From contig NZ_RAQJ01000001.1 of the NCBI RefSeq assembly GCF_003610635.1, forward strand, positions 558,474 to 622,473: a stretch of DNA of 64,000 nucleotides, written 5' to 3'. The notes beneath the pieces are model-generated. The model saw only the letters and a program-made list of their open reading frames with translations. It was not told the DNA's origin and made no database searches. This DNA comes from Ichthyenterobacterium magnum (GTDB lineage: Bacteria; Bacteroidota; Bacteroidia; Flavobacteriales; Flavobacteriaceae). The position numbers and the translations under genes were made by a program. Positions 50,656 to 59,758 of the stretch are shown in pieces. Every line of letters starts with the position of its first letter. The first letter of the stretch is position 1.

Positions 50656-52001
50656 TATCTACTAAATGTTAATCGTTTTGAAGCTTTAACGTTTAAAAAT
50701 TTAAAATTGTTATACACCAATTCACCATTAACAAGAGTATGTGTAACTCTCGATTTAAATGTTGAACCTTCAAATGGAGACCATGCGCATTTATATAATA
50801 TATTATCTTTATTAACGGTCCATGGACTATTAATATCTACAATAACTAAATCTGCAAAATAACCTTCTTTTATATAACCTCTTTTTTCTACTTGAAATAA
50901 AATTGCAGGATTATGACACATTTTTTCTACAATTTTTTCTATAGAAATAACTCCTCGATGATGCATCTCTAGCATAGCTACCAAAGCATGCTGTACTAAT
51001 GGCCCGCCAGAAGGTGCTTTTGTATATACATTTTGTTTCTCTTCAATAGTATGAGGTGCATGATCTGTTGCTATAACATCAATTCTATCGTCTAGTAAAG
51101 CTTTCCATAGTTGGTCTCTATCTTTTGCTGTTTTTACCGCTGGATTCCATTTTATATATGTGCCTTTTTTTGCATAGTCTTCATCACTAAACCATAAATG
51201 ATGTACACAAACCTCAGCAGTAATCTTTTTATCTTTTAACAGAATTTTATTTGAAAACAGCTTAGTTTCTTTTCCAGTTGATAAATGAAAAACATGCAGC
51301 CTTGCTCCAGTTTTCTTTGCCAATTCAATTGCTCTAGAAGAAGAAATATAACAAGCATCTTCGCTTCTTATTATTGGATGCTTTTCTATAGGAATATTAT
51401 CTCCAAACTCTTTTATATGCGCTTCGAGATTCTTTTTTATTGTTGCTTCATCTTCGCAATGCACAGAGATTAGCAAATCTGTGCTTTTAAAGATAGTCTC
51501 TAGTACATTTAAATCATCGACTAACATATTACCTGTAGATGAACCTAAAAACAACTTTAATCCTGCTACGTTTTTTGAATCTACTTTTAAAACTTCATCA
51601 AGATTATCGTTTGTTCCTCCAAACATAAACGAATAATTTGCATGCGATGTTTTTGCTGCAATCTCAAATTTTTCTTCTAATTTTTCAATGGTTGTTGTTT
51701 GCGGATTGGTATTTGGCATCTCAATAAAACTCGTAATGCCTCCAGCAATTGCTGCTCTAGATTCTGAGGCAATGTTTGCTTTATGTGTTAATCCTGGTTC
51801 TCTAAAATGAACCTGATCATCTATTACTCCTGGTAAAACATAATTACCTTCTGCATCAATAACTACTACATCAGCAGACTTTACACTAATTGAGTTAGAC
51901 ACTTCTTTTATATACTCGTTTTCGATAAGAATATCACCTTCAAACACATTGCCTTCATTAACAATCTTAGCATTTTTAATTAAAACCGTTTTTGTTTTCA
52001 T
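50655..52001 (-). CDS. pyrC: Dihydroorotase, class I
   Basis: A 448-residue amidohydrolase for the third step of pyrimidine synthesis. Seen are the entry loop VIDDQVHFREPGLTHKANI near residue 61, the lysine region GLKLFLGSSTGNM, HCEDEATI, HVFHLSTGKETKLFS and DVIATDHAPHTIEEK near 303. In most class I enzymes the first motif is DxHVHFR; here it is DDQVHFR, so one of the two first histidine metal ligands is Gln. I recall the same substitution in other Bacteroidetes, so it is probably a lineage trait. It couples to DUF4296. Confidence 0.9.
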   Translation of the reverse strand: MKTKTVLIKNAKIVNEGNVFEGDILIENEYIKEVSNSISVKSADVVVIDAEGNYVLPGVIDDQVHFREPGLTHKANIASESRAAIAGGITSFIEMPNTNPQTTTIEKLEEKFEIAAKTSHANYSFMFGGTNDNLDEVLKVDSKNVAGLKLFLGSSTGNMLVDDLNVLETIFKSTDLLISVHCEDEATIKKNLEAHIKEFGDNIPIEKHPIIRSEDACYISSSRAIELAKKTGARLHVFHLSTGKETKLFSNKILLKDKKITAEVCVHHLWFSDEDYAKKGTYIKWNPAVKTAKDRDQLWKALLDDRIDVIATDHAPHTIEEKQNVYTKAPSGGPLVQHALVAMLEMHHRGVISIEKIVEKMCHNPAILFQVEKRGYIKEGYFADLVIVDINSPWTVNKDNILYKCAWSPFEGSTFKSRVTHTLVNGELVYNNFKFLNVKASKRLTFSR

Positions 52002-52094
52002 CTGTTTATAATTATTCTTTTATGTCGGTCAGATGTAATATTCATTTAATCATTCTCTTGTGTTTTGAAAATTTGTTATGAATGTTTCATCATA

Positions 52095-52814
52095 TTAACT
52101 CAATAAGCTTTTAAGCTTCATATTTATAACTCCAAAAATAGCTTCAGAAATAATACTGCCACTCATTTTTGATTTTCCTTTGGTACGATCAGTAAAAATT
52201 ACTGGAACTTCAACAATCTTGAACTGTTTTAAATATGCTTTAAATTTCATTTCTATTTGAAATGCATAACCAACAAATTTAACAGCGTCTAAATTTATAG
52301 TTTCTAAAACTTGTTTTTTATAACAAACAAAACCCGCCGTAGTATCATGTATTTTCATTCTCGTAATCAACCTAACATATTTTGAAGCACAATACGACAA
52401 TAAAACTCTAGCCATTGGCCAATTTACCACATTTACGCCATCAACATATCGAGAACCAATAGACACGTCTGCACCATCATTATGACAAGCTTTATATAGT
52501 TTTATTAAGTCATTTGGATTATGTGAGAAATCGGCATCCATTTCAAAAATATAATTGTAACTATTATTTAAACACCATTTAAAACCTTCAATATACGCGG
52601 TTCCTAGACCTGTTTTACTTTCTCTTTGTAATAAAAATAAGCGCTCACTAAATTCAGCCTGCAATTCTTTAACTTTTAAAGCCGTTAAATCTGGAGAATT
52701 ATCATCAACAACTAAAACATCAAATTTTTTTTCTTGAGCAAAAACGGCTCTTAAAATAGCTTCAATATTTTCTATTTCGTTATATGTTGGTATGATGACA
52801 ATTGCGTCTCTCAT
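52095..52814 (-). CDS. Polyprenol monophosphomannose synthase-like GT2
   Basis: A 239-residue glycosyltransferase of the dolichol-phosphate-mannose synthase type: VIIPTYNEIENIEAIL, LVVDDNSPDLT, FEMDADFSHNP near 95, DVSIGSRYVDGVNVVNWP and the ending VPVIFTDRTKGKSKMSG. It lacks a long C-terminal membrane domain, so it is the soluble or monotopic type. It moves mannose (or another hexose) from a nucleotide to a polyprenyl phosphate, feeding periplasmic glycosylation. It is 93 bases upstream of pyrC on the same strand. Confidence 0.88.
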   Translation of the reverse strand: MRDAIVIIPTYNEIENIEAILRAVFAQEKKFDVLVVDDNSPDLTALKVKELQAEFSERLFLLQRESKTGLGTAYIEGFKWCLNNSYNYIFEMDADFSHNPNDLIKLYKACHNDGADVSIGSRYVDGVNVVNWPMARVLLSYCASKYVRLITRMKIHDTTAGFVCYKKQVLETINLDAVKFVGYAFQIEMKFKAYLKQFKIVEVPVIFTDRTKGKSKMSGSIISEAIFGVINMKLKSLLS

Positions 52815-52828
52815 GCTTAAAATTTTAA

Positions 52829-52836
52829 CAAAAGTA
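52829..52836 (-). promoter_or_regulatory. Promoter -7 box TACTTTTG of the polyprenol mannosyltransferase gene
   Basis: The minus strand reads TACTTTTG, 15 bases before ATG 52814. Confidence 0.45.
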
Positions 52837-52976
52837 AGTTTTTTAGTGGATTATCGTGATAGTAAAAAGCATAAACAATGTTAATCTTTTAGATTCTAAA
52901 TATTACATAATTTAAATCTTATATTTTGCTAAATTATATGTTTAAAATAAAATCTTAATAGATGAGAATTTCTTTA

Positions 52977-52984
52977 TAATTTTG
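52977..52984 (+). promoter_or_regulatory. Promoter -7 box TAATTTTG of the DUF4271 gene, likely leaderless
   Basis: TAATTTTG ends four bases before ATG 52989. If transcription starts the usual few bases downstream, the mRNA would begin at or beside the start codon. Confidence 0.5.
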
Positions 52985-52988
52985 CATT

Positions 52989-53642
52989 ATGCTCAGAAAC
53001 TTTGTTACTAACGAGTGGTTTACGGTTTTTATAGTTTTAGGCTTGGTATTTATTACTTTGTCTAAATTTCTATACGCCTATAGGTTTAAAGACTTTTTAG
53101 CAGTAATAGGAAATTCTAAATATTTAAAAATATATACTAGAGACCAAAAATTTGTTGATGGTTTTGACATGCTCATGTTTTTTAATTTAATAATATCTGT
53201 CTCTTTATTTTCATATATAGCATACTCATCATTTATTCCGTCTTCAGAGTTTGACCTTCAAGATTTTTTTAAACTCTTATTTGGTATTGGTGTTTTATTT
53301 TTAATTAAAGTTCTTTTTGAACGTTTAATTGGTAGTTTGTTTGAAATTGACGGATTAATTGATTCCTATTTATTTCAAAAAACAACATATAAAAACTATT
53401 CTGGTTTTATACTATTACCAATTAACGCCTTACTTATCTATAGCATAACGCCTTCAAAACCTATTATTTATGCAATAATTGGATTGATTGTATTAATTAA
53501 TTTAATTGGTTTTATAACTTCGTTTAAAAATCATCAAAAGTTATTATTCAACAACTTATTCTATTTTATTTTGTATCTTTGCGCTCTCGAAATTGGACCT
53601 TATCTAATTTTGTATAAGTTAATTACAAATTATAAAGTTTAA
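52989..53642 (+). CDS. DUF4271 membrane protein
   Basis: A 217-residue protein with about six membrane segments and the DUF4271 pattern NEWFTVFIVLGLVFITLSKFLYAYRFKDFLAVIGNSKYLKIY at the N-terminus. The function is unknown. It precedes hemD in many Bacteroidetes, as here (16-base gap). A second promoter box for hemD lies inside its last codons. Confidence 0.87.
   Translation: MLRNFVTNEWFTVFIVLGLVFITLSKFLYAYRFKDFLAVIGNSKYLKIYTRDQKFVDGFDMLMFFNLIISVSLFSYIAYSSFIPSSEFDLQDFFKLLFGIGVLFLIKVLFERLIGSLFEIDGLIDSYLFQKTTYKNYSGFILLPINALLIYSITPSKPIIYAIIGLIVLINLIGFITSFKNHQKLLFNNLFYFILYLCALEIGPYLILYKLITNYKV
53574..53588 (+). promoter_or_regulatory. Internal promoter TATCTTTGCGCTCTC for hemD, inside DUF4271
   Basis: TATCTTTG plus GCGCTCTC is identical over 15 bases to the rpsP promoter at 31472-31486. 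It lies within the 3' end of the DUF4271 coding region, 70 bases before hemD, so hemD probably has its own start. Confidence 0.55.
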
Positions 53643-53658
53643 AACTACAACTTGGCCT

Positions 53659-54411
53659 ATGACAAAAGTGAAAACAATTTTAGTGTCCCAACCAGAACCT
53701 AAAATAGAAAATTCGCCTTACTTTGATCTTCAAGAAAAGCAAAAAGTAAAAATTGATTTCAGACCATTTATTCATGTAGAAGGTGTTGAAGCTAAAGACA
53801 TTAGACAACAAAAGATTGATTTATCTCAATACACAGCTATTATATTAACTAGTAGAAATTCTGTTGATCACTTTTTTAGAGTTGCAGATGAAATGCGTTT
53901 TAAAGTTCCAGATACAATGAAATATTTTTGTCAATCTGAAGCAGTAGCTTTTTACTTGCAAAAATATGTGGTTTACAGAAAACGTAAAATATATGTTGGT
54001 AAACGCACATTTGATGATTTATCGCCTCTCATTAAAAAATATAAAGACGAGAAATTCTTATTACCAACTACAGATAAATTAAAACCTAGAGTTCCTGAAT
54101 TGTTGGACGGCTTAAATGTAGAATGGAAACAAGCTGTATTTTATAAAACCGTAATTAGTGACTTATCTGATTTGGCAAATGTATACTATGATATTTTAGT
54201 ATTCTTTAGTCCTTCTGGTATTGAGTCGTTATTTCATAATTTCCCTGAGTTTAAACAAAAAGATACACGAATTGCTGTATTTGGAAACACTACAATTAAA
54301 GCTGTTGAGTCTCATGGACTACGAGTAGATATTGCTGCTCCTACTCCTGAAACACCATCAATGACAATGGCTTTAAAAAAATATATAGACAAAGTAAATA
54401 AAGGAAAGTAA
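53659..54411 (+). CDS. hemD: Uroporphyrinogen-III synthase
   Basis: A 250-residue two-domain enzyme that closes and inverts ring D of hydroxymethylbilane in haem synthesis. Visible marks are ILVSQPEPKIENSPYFDL at the start, TAIILTSRNSVDHFFRVA near 60, LVFFSPSGIESLFHNFPEF near 175 and IAVFGNTTIKAVESHGLRVDIAAPTPETPSMTMAL near 207. HemD is poorly conserved, but this Bacteroidetes form is recognisable and the DUF4271-hemD order supports it. No other haem gene is close apart from hemW at 4.2 kb. Confidence 0.88.
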   Translation: MTKVKTILVSQPEPKIENSPYFDLQEKQKVKIDFRPFIHVEGVEAKDIRQQKIDLSQYTAIILTSRNSVDHFFRVADEMRFKVPDTMKYFCQSEAVAFYLQKYVVYRKRKIYVGKRTFDDLSPLIKKYKDEKFLLPTTDKLKPRVPELLDGLNVEWKQAVFYKTVISDLSDLANVYYDILVFFSPSGIESLFHNFPEFKQKDTRIAVFGNTTIKAVESHGLRVDIAAPTPETPSMTMALKKYIDKVNKGK

Positions 54412-54434
54412 ACCTTTTATACTTTAATAAAAAT

Positions 54435-54470
54435 AAAAAATGCGATGTTTAAAACATCGCATTTTTTATT
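54435..54470 (+). terminator. Terminator after hemD
   Basis: A long inverted repeat AAAAAATGCGATGTTT/AAACATCGCATTTTTT with almost no loop. It lies 24 bases after the hemD stop and could serve convergent pckA as well. Confidence 0.85.
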
Positions 54471-54489
54471 CAATTAAATTGTAATTTCT

Positions 54490-56100
54490 TTATTTTACAT
54501 TTGGTGCGCCATCAAGAATGTCTTGATTTGCATACTCTTCAAATTGCTTAAAGTTTTCTCTAAACGATTCAGATAATTTATAAGCTGCTTTATAATACCC
54601 TTCATCATTATTCCAAGTTGTTCTTGGGCTTAAAACTTCAGTTGGTACATTAGGGCATGTTCTAGGTTGTTTAACACCAAATACAGAGTGTACATGATAA
54701 TTATCTTTATTTGCAGCCTCTAAACTTCCGTCAATTGCAGCAGTTATCATCGCTCTAGTATACTTTAATTTCATTCTTGTTCCTATACCATAAGGCCCAC
54801 CAGTCCAGCCAGTATTAACTAACCATACATTAACTCCAGCATCTTGCATTTTAGCACTTAACATCTCAGCATATTTTGTTGGATGCAATGGCATAAATGG
54901 TGCTCCAAAACAAGCTGAGAAACTTGGTAATGGCTCGTTAATTCCTGCTTCAGTTCCAGCAACTTTTGCAGTATATCCAGAAATAAAATGATATGCAGCT
55001 TGACCTGGCGTTAACTTAGATATTGGAGGCAAAACTCCAAAAGCATCTGCTGTTAAAAAAAATATATTTTTAGGGTTTTTTCCTATTGATGGTACTTTAA
55101 TATTTTCAATATGGTGAATAGGATAACTTACTCTCGTATTCTGTGTAATAGAAGTGTCTTTAAAATCAACATTACCATTAGCATCCATAATTACATTTTC
55201 TAGGATTGCTCCTTTCTTTATAGCATCATAGATTTCTGGTTCTTGATCTCTAGATAAGTTAATGACCTTAGCATAACAACCGCCTTCAAAATTAAAAACG
55301 GTGTTTTCGTTAGTCCAACCATGTTCATCATCTCCAATCAAACTTCTGTCTGGGTCTGTAGATAATGTTGTTTTTCCTGTTCCTGATAATCCAAAGAAAA
55401 TTGCAGTATCTCCATCTTCACCAACATTTGCACTACAATGCATTGGTAAAGTGTTTTTAAATACAGGAAGCACAAAATTTAAAGCAGAAAAAATTCCTTT
55501 TTTAATTTCACCCGTATAACCAGTTCCGCCAATTAAAGCAATTTTTCTTGTAAAATCTAAAATGGCGAAATTATGTTGTCGTGTTCCATCTATTTCAGGA
55601 TCTGCCATAAAACCTGGCGCATTTACAATAGTCCATTCTGGCGAGAAGTTTTTTAATTCTTCTTCATCAGGACGTAAAAACATATTGTATGCAAATTGAT
55701 TACTCCATGGATATTCGTTAATTACTCGAATATTTAATTTGTAATTCTCATCAGCACATGCATAACTATCTCTCACAAAAACCTCTCTATCAGAAAGATA
55801 ATCTACAACTTTAGCATACAGTTTTTCAAATTTATCAGACGCGAACGGAATATTTATATTTCCCCACCAAACACGATCTTTTGTAATATCATCTTTTACA
55901 ATAAATCTGTCTTTTGGTGAACGCCCTGTAAACTCTCCTGTATTAACTGCAATAGCTCCAGAAGAGGCTTCTACGCCTTGCTCTTTAGCTATTGTTAAAT
56001 CATGAAGTTGTTCTGGTGATAATTGATAACGCACTTTAGCATTCTTGATTCCGTATTGATCTAGCGAAATCGTTTTCGTTGCTTGGGTATGGTCTACCAT
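54490..56100 (-). CDS. pckA: Phosphoenolpyruvate carboxykinase (ATP)
   Basis: A 536-residue ATP-type PEPCK. Seen are the substrate region TGEFTGRSPKDRFIVKD near residue 54, SYPIHHIENIKVPSIGKNP, kinase-1a (P-loop) GLSGTGKTTLSTDPDRSLIGDDEHGW near 243, kinase-2 FEGGCYAKVINL, and GGPYGIGTRMKLKYTRAMI. It converts oxaloacetate and ATP to PEP, a gluconeogenic step in Flavobacteria growing on amino acids. ATG 56100 (MVDHTQATKTISLDQYG) is used. The upstream TTG at 56127 lies inside a TAATTTTG promoter box. Confidence 0.96.
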   Translation of the reverse strand: MVDHTQATKTISLDQYGIKNAKVRYQLSPEQLHDLTIAKEQGVEASSGAIAVNTGEFTGRSPKDRFIVKDDITKDRVWWGNINIPFASDKFEKLYAKVVDYLSDREVFVRDSYACADENYKLNIRVINEYPWSNQFAYNMFLRPDEEELKNFSPEWTIVNAPGFMADPEIDGTRQHNFAILDFTRKIALIGGTGYTGEIKKGIFSALNFVLPVFKNTLPMHCSANVGEDGDTAIFFGLSGTGKTTLSTDPDRSLIGDDEHGWTNENTVFNFEGGCYAKVINLSRDQEPEIYDAIKKGAILENVIMDANGNVDFKDTSITQNTRVSYPIHHIENIKVPSIGKNPKNIFFLTADAFGVLPPISKLTPGQAAYHFISGYTAKVAGTEAGINEPLPSFSACFGAPFMPLHPTKYAEMLSAKMQDAGVNVWLVNTGWTGGPYGIGTRMKLKYTRAMITAAIDGSLEAANKDNYHVHSVFGVKQPRTCPNVPTEVLSPRTTWNNDEGYYKAAYKLSESFRENFKQFEEYANQDILDGAPNVK

Positions 56101-56124
56101 AATTTGTTTATGTTGTTTAAGATG

Positions 56125-56132
56125 CAAAATTA
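56125..56132 (-). promoter_or_regulatory. Promoter -7 box TAATTTTG of pckA
   Basis: The minus strand reads TAATTTTG 25 bases before ATG 56100. It overlaps the rejected TTG start. Confidence 0.55.
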
Positions 56133-56164
56133 AAACTTTATTTTAAAGTACACACCTAAAATCA

Positions 56165-56557
56165 TCATTTATAAGCTTTGAGTTTTAAAAAGTTTATTAA
56201 CAATATAGCCCAAGAAATAAGAAGCAACAAACCTCCGATTGGTGTTACAAAACCAATAGTTTTAAAATCAAAACCCGTTAAAGAATTAGTTGACAAACCA
56301 TAAATAGATCCAGAAAAAAGCAATATCCCAAAAAGTATAAGATAAAAGATGATTTGTTTTGATTTTTCTGATACAAGTACTGTATTGCCAACAAACAAAA
56401 GCACAATAGCGTGATACATTTGATAACGCACACCTGTTTCAAAAGTTTGAATAGATTCTGATGAAATTAGGGCTTTCAATCCATGTGCTCCAAAAGCACC
56501 AAGAATCACACTTATAACACCCAATAAAGCTGCTGTAATTAATATTTTTTTGTTCAT
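56165..56557 (-). CDS. DUF423 membrane protein
   Basis: A 130-residue protein with four membrane helices. The N-terminal LGVISVILGAFGAHGLKALISSESIQTFETGVRYQMYHAIVLL is the DUF423 signature (G-A-F-G-A-H-x-L; Q-x-Y-H). The function is unknown. It is divergent from the saccharopine-dehydrogenase-like gene with an 83-base shared intergenic region. Confidence 0.9.
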   Translation of the reverse strand: MNKKILITAALLGVISVILGAFGAHGLKALISSESIQTFETGVRYQMYHAIVLLFVGNTVLVSEKSKQIIFYLILFGILLFSGSIYGLSTNSLTGFDFKTIGFVTPIGGLLLLISWAILLINFLKLKAYK

Positions 56558-56640
56558 AGATAATTATGATTTTGGTTTTTATAACCCATTGTATTTATTA
56601 AATTCGCCTGCAAACACAAAATTACTCAACAAATCTCATT

Positions 56641-58005
56641 ATGCGAAAGATTTTAGTTATTGGTTCAGGAAAATCTGCATCATACCTTATAAAATATTTA
56701 TTAGACAAATCACAAAGCGAAGCTCTACATGTTATCGTTGGTGACATTAATATACATAACGCCAAAAAATTAATTGGAAATCACGAAAATGCTCAAGCTA
56801 TTACGCTTGACGTTTTTGACAAAAGCTCTAGACAAAAAGCCATTGAAAACGCAGACATTATTGTTTCTATGCTTCCTGCGCGTTTTCATATAGACGTTGC
56901 CAAAGATTGTATTACTTATGGTAAAAACATGGTAACGGCTTCATATGTTAGTGAAGACATGCAAAAGCTTGACAAAGCAGCAAAAGAAAAAGGCTTGATT
57001 TTTATGAACGAAATTGGTGTAGATCCAGGAATCGATCATATGAGTGCTATGCAAGTGATAGATTCTATTCGTGACAAAGGTGGCAAAATGATTTTATTTG
57101 AATCTTTTACAGGAGGTCTTGTAGCTCCAGAAAGCGACAACAACCTTTGGAACTATAAATTTACATGGAACCCAAGAAACGTGGTTGTTGCTGGTCAAGG
57201 TGGCGCAGCAAAATTTCTTCAAGAAGGTACTTACAAATACATTCCTTACAATAGATTATTTAGGCGAACTGAATTTCTTGAAGTAGATGGTTACGGTCGT
57301 TTTGAAGCTTATGCAAACAGAGATTCTTTAAAATATCAAAGTGTTTATGGATTAGACGCTATTAAAACATTATATAGAGGAACCATGCGTCGCGTAGGTT
57401 TTAGTCGTGCGTGGAATATGTTTGTTCAATTAGGAATGACTGACGATAGTTACACCATAGACGATAGTGAAAACATGAGTTATCGTGATTTTATAAATGC
57501 CTTTTTACCTTACAGCCCAACAGATTCTGTTGAGCTTAAATTTAGACATGCATTAAAAGTTGACCAAGATGATATTGTTTGGGATAAATTAGAAGAGCTA
57601 GACATTTTTAATCATCAAAAAATGGTCGAGCTTAAAAAAGCAACACCAGCTCAAATTCTTCAAAAGATATTAATGGATAGTTGGACACTTGCTGAAGATG
57701 ATAAAGACATGATTGTTATGTATCATAAATTTGGTTATGAATTACATGGCGAAATGCATCAAATAGATGCAACAATGGTAACACTTGGCGAAGACCAAAC
57801 TTATACTGCAATGGCAAAAACTGTTGGTTTACCTGTAGCTATTGCAACTTTAGCAATTTTAAACGAAAAAATTAAAACGCCAGGCGTTCAAATCCCTATT
57901 ACAAAAGAAGTTTATAAACCTATTTTAAAGGAACTAGAAGATTTTGGCGTAGTGTTTAATGAAAAAGAAGTGCCTTATTTAGGATATAATCCTTTAAATG
58001 CTTGA
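56641..58005 (+). CDS. Saccharopine dehydrogenase-family protein
   Basis: A 454-residue oxidoreductase: a Rossmann start RKILVIGSGKSASYLIKYLLD, MLPARFHIDVAKDCITYGKNMVTASYVSEDMQKLD, EIGVDPGIDHMSAMQVID, ESFTGGLVAPESDNNLWNYKFTWNPRNVVVAGQGG and a C-terminal catalytic-type domain ending GYNPLNA. In lysine catabolism it would split saccharopine to glutamate and aminoadipate semialdehyde; the family also has carboxyspermidine dehydrogenases. The glutaryl-CoA dehydrogenase-like gene at 33.5 kb would fit a lysine-degradation route, but they are not linked here. It is followed by an Lrp regulator. Confidence 0.9.
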   Translation: MRKILVIGSGKSASYLIKYLLDKSQSEALHVIVGDINIHNAKKLIGNHENAQAITLDVFDKSSRQKAIENADIIVSMLPARFHIDVAKDCITYGKNMVTASYVSEDMQKLDKAAKEKGLIFMNEIGVDPGIDHMSAMQVIDSIRDKGGKMILFESFTGGLVAPESDNNLWNYKFTWNPRNVVVAGQGGAAKFLQEGTYKYIPYNRLFRRTEFLEVDGYGRFEAYANRDSLKYQSVYGLDAIKTLYRGTMRRVGFSRAWNMFVQLGMTDDSYTIDDSENMSYRDFINAFLPYSPTDSVELKFRHALKVDQDDIVWDKLEELDIFNHQKMVELKKATPAQILQKILMDSWTLAEDDKDMIVMYHKFGYELHGEMHQIDATMVTLGEDQTYTAMAKTVGLPVAIATLAILNEKIKTPGVQIPITKEVYKPILKELEDFGVVFNEKEVPYLGYNPLNA

Positions 58006-58106
58006 AGAGCAGAAGACATTAGTAAAAATTGTAATTCATTAGAACCGGAGTTACAGTTTTAAATCAATTGATTACTTTTATCTTTTATATTGAAAACATT
58101 TAGCTT

Positions 58107-58577
58107 ATGAAAATTGTAAATCAAAGCCTGCAGATTGATGGAATTGATAAAAAGATACTTAGAGCTTTGATGCAAGATGCTAGAACTCCAATTTTAGAAA
58201 TTGCGCGTCAAGTAGGAATCTCTGGAGCAGCTATTCATCAACGTTTAAGAAAACTAGAAAAATCAAAATTAATTTCTGGGTCTAAGTTTGTTATTAATCC
58301 AAAAGTTTTAGGCTATACAACAATGGCTTTTATTGGTGTATACTTAGATAAAGCAATGAGTAATCCTGATGCTGTAAAACAGCTCAAAAAAATACCTGAA
58401 GTTTTAGAGTGTCATTATACAACTGGAGATTGGAGTATTTTTATTAAAATTTTGTGTAAAGACAATGAACACTTAATGTATCTACTCAATAATGACATAC
58501 AATCTATAACAGGTGTGTCCCGAACCGAAACATTTATTTCGTTGGCTCAACAAATAGATAGACAGATTAAGATATAA
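58107..58577 (+). CDS. Lrp/AsnC-family transcriptional regulator
   Basis: A 156-residue regulator with an HTH (IDKKILRALMQDARTPILEIARQVGISGAAIHQRLRKLEKSKLI) and a RAM ligand domain (TTMAFIGVYLD, VLECHYTTGDWSIFIKILCKDNEHLMYLL, ITGVSRTETFISL). It senses an amino acid and probably controls nearby genes, perhaps the saccharopine dehydrogenase-like gene 101 bases upstream. A terminator follows it. Confidence 0.92.
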   Translation: MKIVNQSLQIDGIDKKILRALMQDARTPILEIARQVGISGAAIHQRLRKLEKSKLISGSKFVINPKVLGYTTMAFIGVYLDKAMSNPDAVKQLKKIPEVLECHYTTGDWSIFIKILCKDNEHLMYLLNNDIQSITGVSRTETFISLAQQIDRQIKI

Positions 58578-58606
58578 AAAAAGCTCCTTAAAGGAGCTTT
58601 TTTTAT
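58574..58606 (+). terminator. Terminator after the Lrp gene
   Basis: AAAAAAGCTCCTT and AAGGAGCTTTTTT form a near-perfect hairpin with a very small loop followed by T's, beginning at the Lrp stop codon. Confidence 0.87.
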
Positions 58607-58620
58607 ATGTATGCATTTTT

Positions 58621-59316
58621 TTAATCTCTACCACCAAAAACTTGAAATGCCCAATATAATAGTGAAGCAAGTGCTCCAATAGCCGCTACTAAATACGTTC
58701 TTGCAGCCCATTTTAAGGCATCTTCAGATCCTTTATATTCTTCTTGAGAAACTATATTTTTATTTTTTAACCATGCTAAAGCTCTATTACTTGCATCATA
58801 TTCTACTGGTAAAGTAATAAAACTAAATAAAGTTGCGGCGGCCATAAACACTAAGCCTGCAACTGCAACCCAATAACCCATACCAACTCCAGCAGCAGCT
58901 CCAAGTACTAATCCGCCAATAACTAACCATTGAGACATTCCTGAAGTTACACTAACCATTGGCACTAAAGTCGAACGTGTTTGTAACCAACTATATGCCT
59001 GCGCATGTTGTACTGCGTGACCACATTCGTGAGCAGCAACAGCAGCTGCAGCAGCGTTGCGTTGATTATATACAGCTTCACTTAAGTTTACCGTTTTATT
59101 TTTAGGATTGTAATGATCTGTTAATTGACCAGCTACAGAAATAACCTCAACATCATTAATACCATGATCTGCTAACATTTTTTCTGCTATTTCTTTACCA
59201 CTCATACCATTACGAAGTTGCACTTTAGAGTAATATGCAAACTTCTTTTTTAGTTGATTACTAACTAACCAACTCACTAGAGCAATAGCTCCTATTAATA
59301 TATAATATCCAAACAT
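58621..59316 (-). CDS. Membrane zinc metallopeptidase (YugP type)
   Basis: A 231-residue membrane protein with the zinc motif HECGH at residues 96-100 (AAAAVAAHECGHAVQHAQ), an N-terminal helix (1-20), helices at about 120-165 and a final one near 210-225. The long family pattern VQLRNGMSGKEIAEKMLADHGINDVEV and AVYNQRNAAAAAVAAHECGHAVQHA identifies the DUF/PF04298 peptidases. The substrate is unknown. Confidence 0.92.
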   Translation of the reverse strand: MFGYYILIGAIALVSWLVSNQLKKKFAYYSKVQLRNGMSGKEIAEKMLADHGINDVEVISVAGQLTDHYNPKNKTVNLSEAVYNQRNAAAAAVAAHECGHAVQHAQAYSWLQTRSTLVPMVSVTSGMSQWLVIGGLVLGAAAGVGMGYWVAVAGLVFMAAATLFSFITLPVEYDASNRALAWLKNKNIVSQEEYKGSEDALKWAARTYLVAAIGALASLLYWAFQVFGGRD

Positions 59317-59395
59317 GTTTTTAAATTTTAGTTCTATAAATGTATAACTTAAATAGCAAAAAATACGCCAAACATAAGTTAAGAAATTTTGTCAG

Positions 59396-59758
59396 TTATT
59401 CATGAGAATGAATCACTTTGGTCACCAAATTATTTTCAAAAATGACTACCAACTTAGCAGCGTGTTCATCAAAAAAACTAGGTGGTTTTCCTAAGGCATA
59501 AATCACATGCTCTTTACCTTGAAGATTAGACGTTTCAGAAGTTCCCAAAAGCATTATAATTTCATCTTTTGTTTTGCCAATTAGCATATTACTTTCAATA
59601 ATATCCTTAGACATTTTATAACGCATTAGTGGATTTGAAGTCCAGTCTTCTTGATTAAATTGTTTTTCATTAGCTTCTAATAGAAAACAGCTAATAATAG
59701 CTGCTAAAACTAAAACACCTAGTATTACACTTATTTTCTTGATTATTCTAGCCAACAA
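59396..59758 (-). CDS. Small membrane-anchored protein, BamE/SmpA-like fold
   Basis: A 120-residue protein with an N-terminal hydrophobic stretch (about 8-27, [20 protein letters not shown]) and a C-terminal domain where [22 protein letters not shown] and [15 protein letters not shown] follow the loose G-x-T/K-x-x-E-I-x-x-x-L-G pattern of BamE/SmpA-OmlA proteins. The family assignment is tentative. It begins inside the end of leuS (11-base overlap), so it is cotranscribed with it. Confidence 0.65.
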   Translation of the reverse strand: MLARIIKKISVILGVLVLAAIISCFLLEANEKQFNQEDWTSNPLMRYKMSKDIIESNMLIGKTKDEIIMLLGTSETSNLQGKEHVIYALGKPPSFFDEHAAKLVVIFENNLVTKVIHSHE

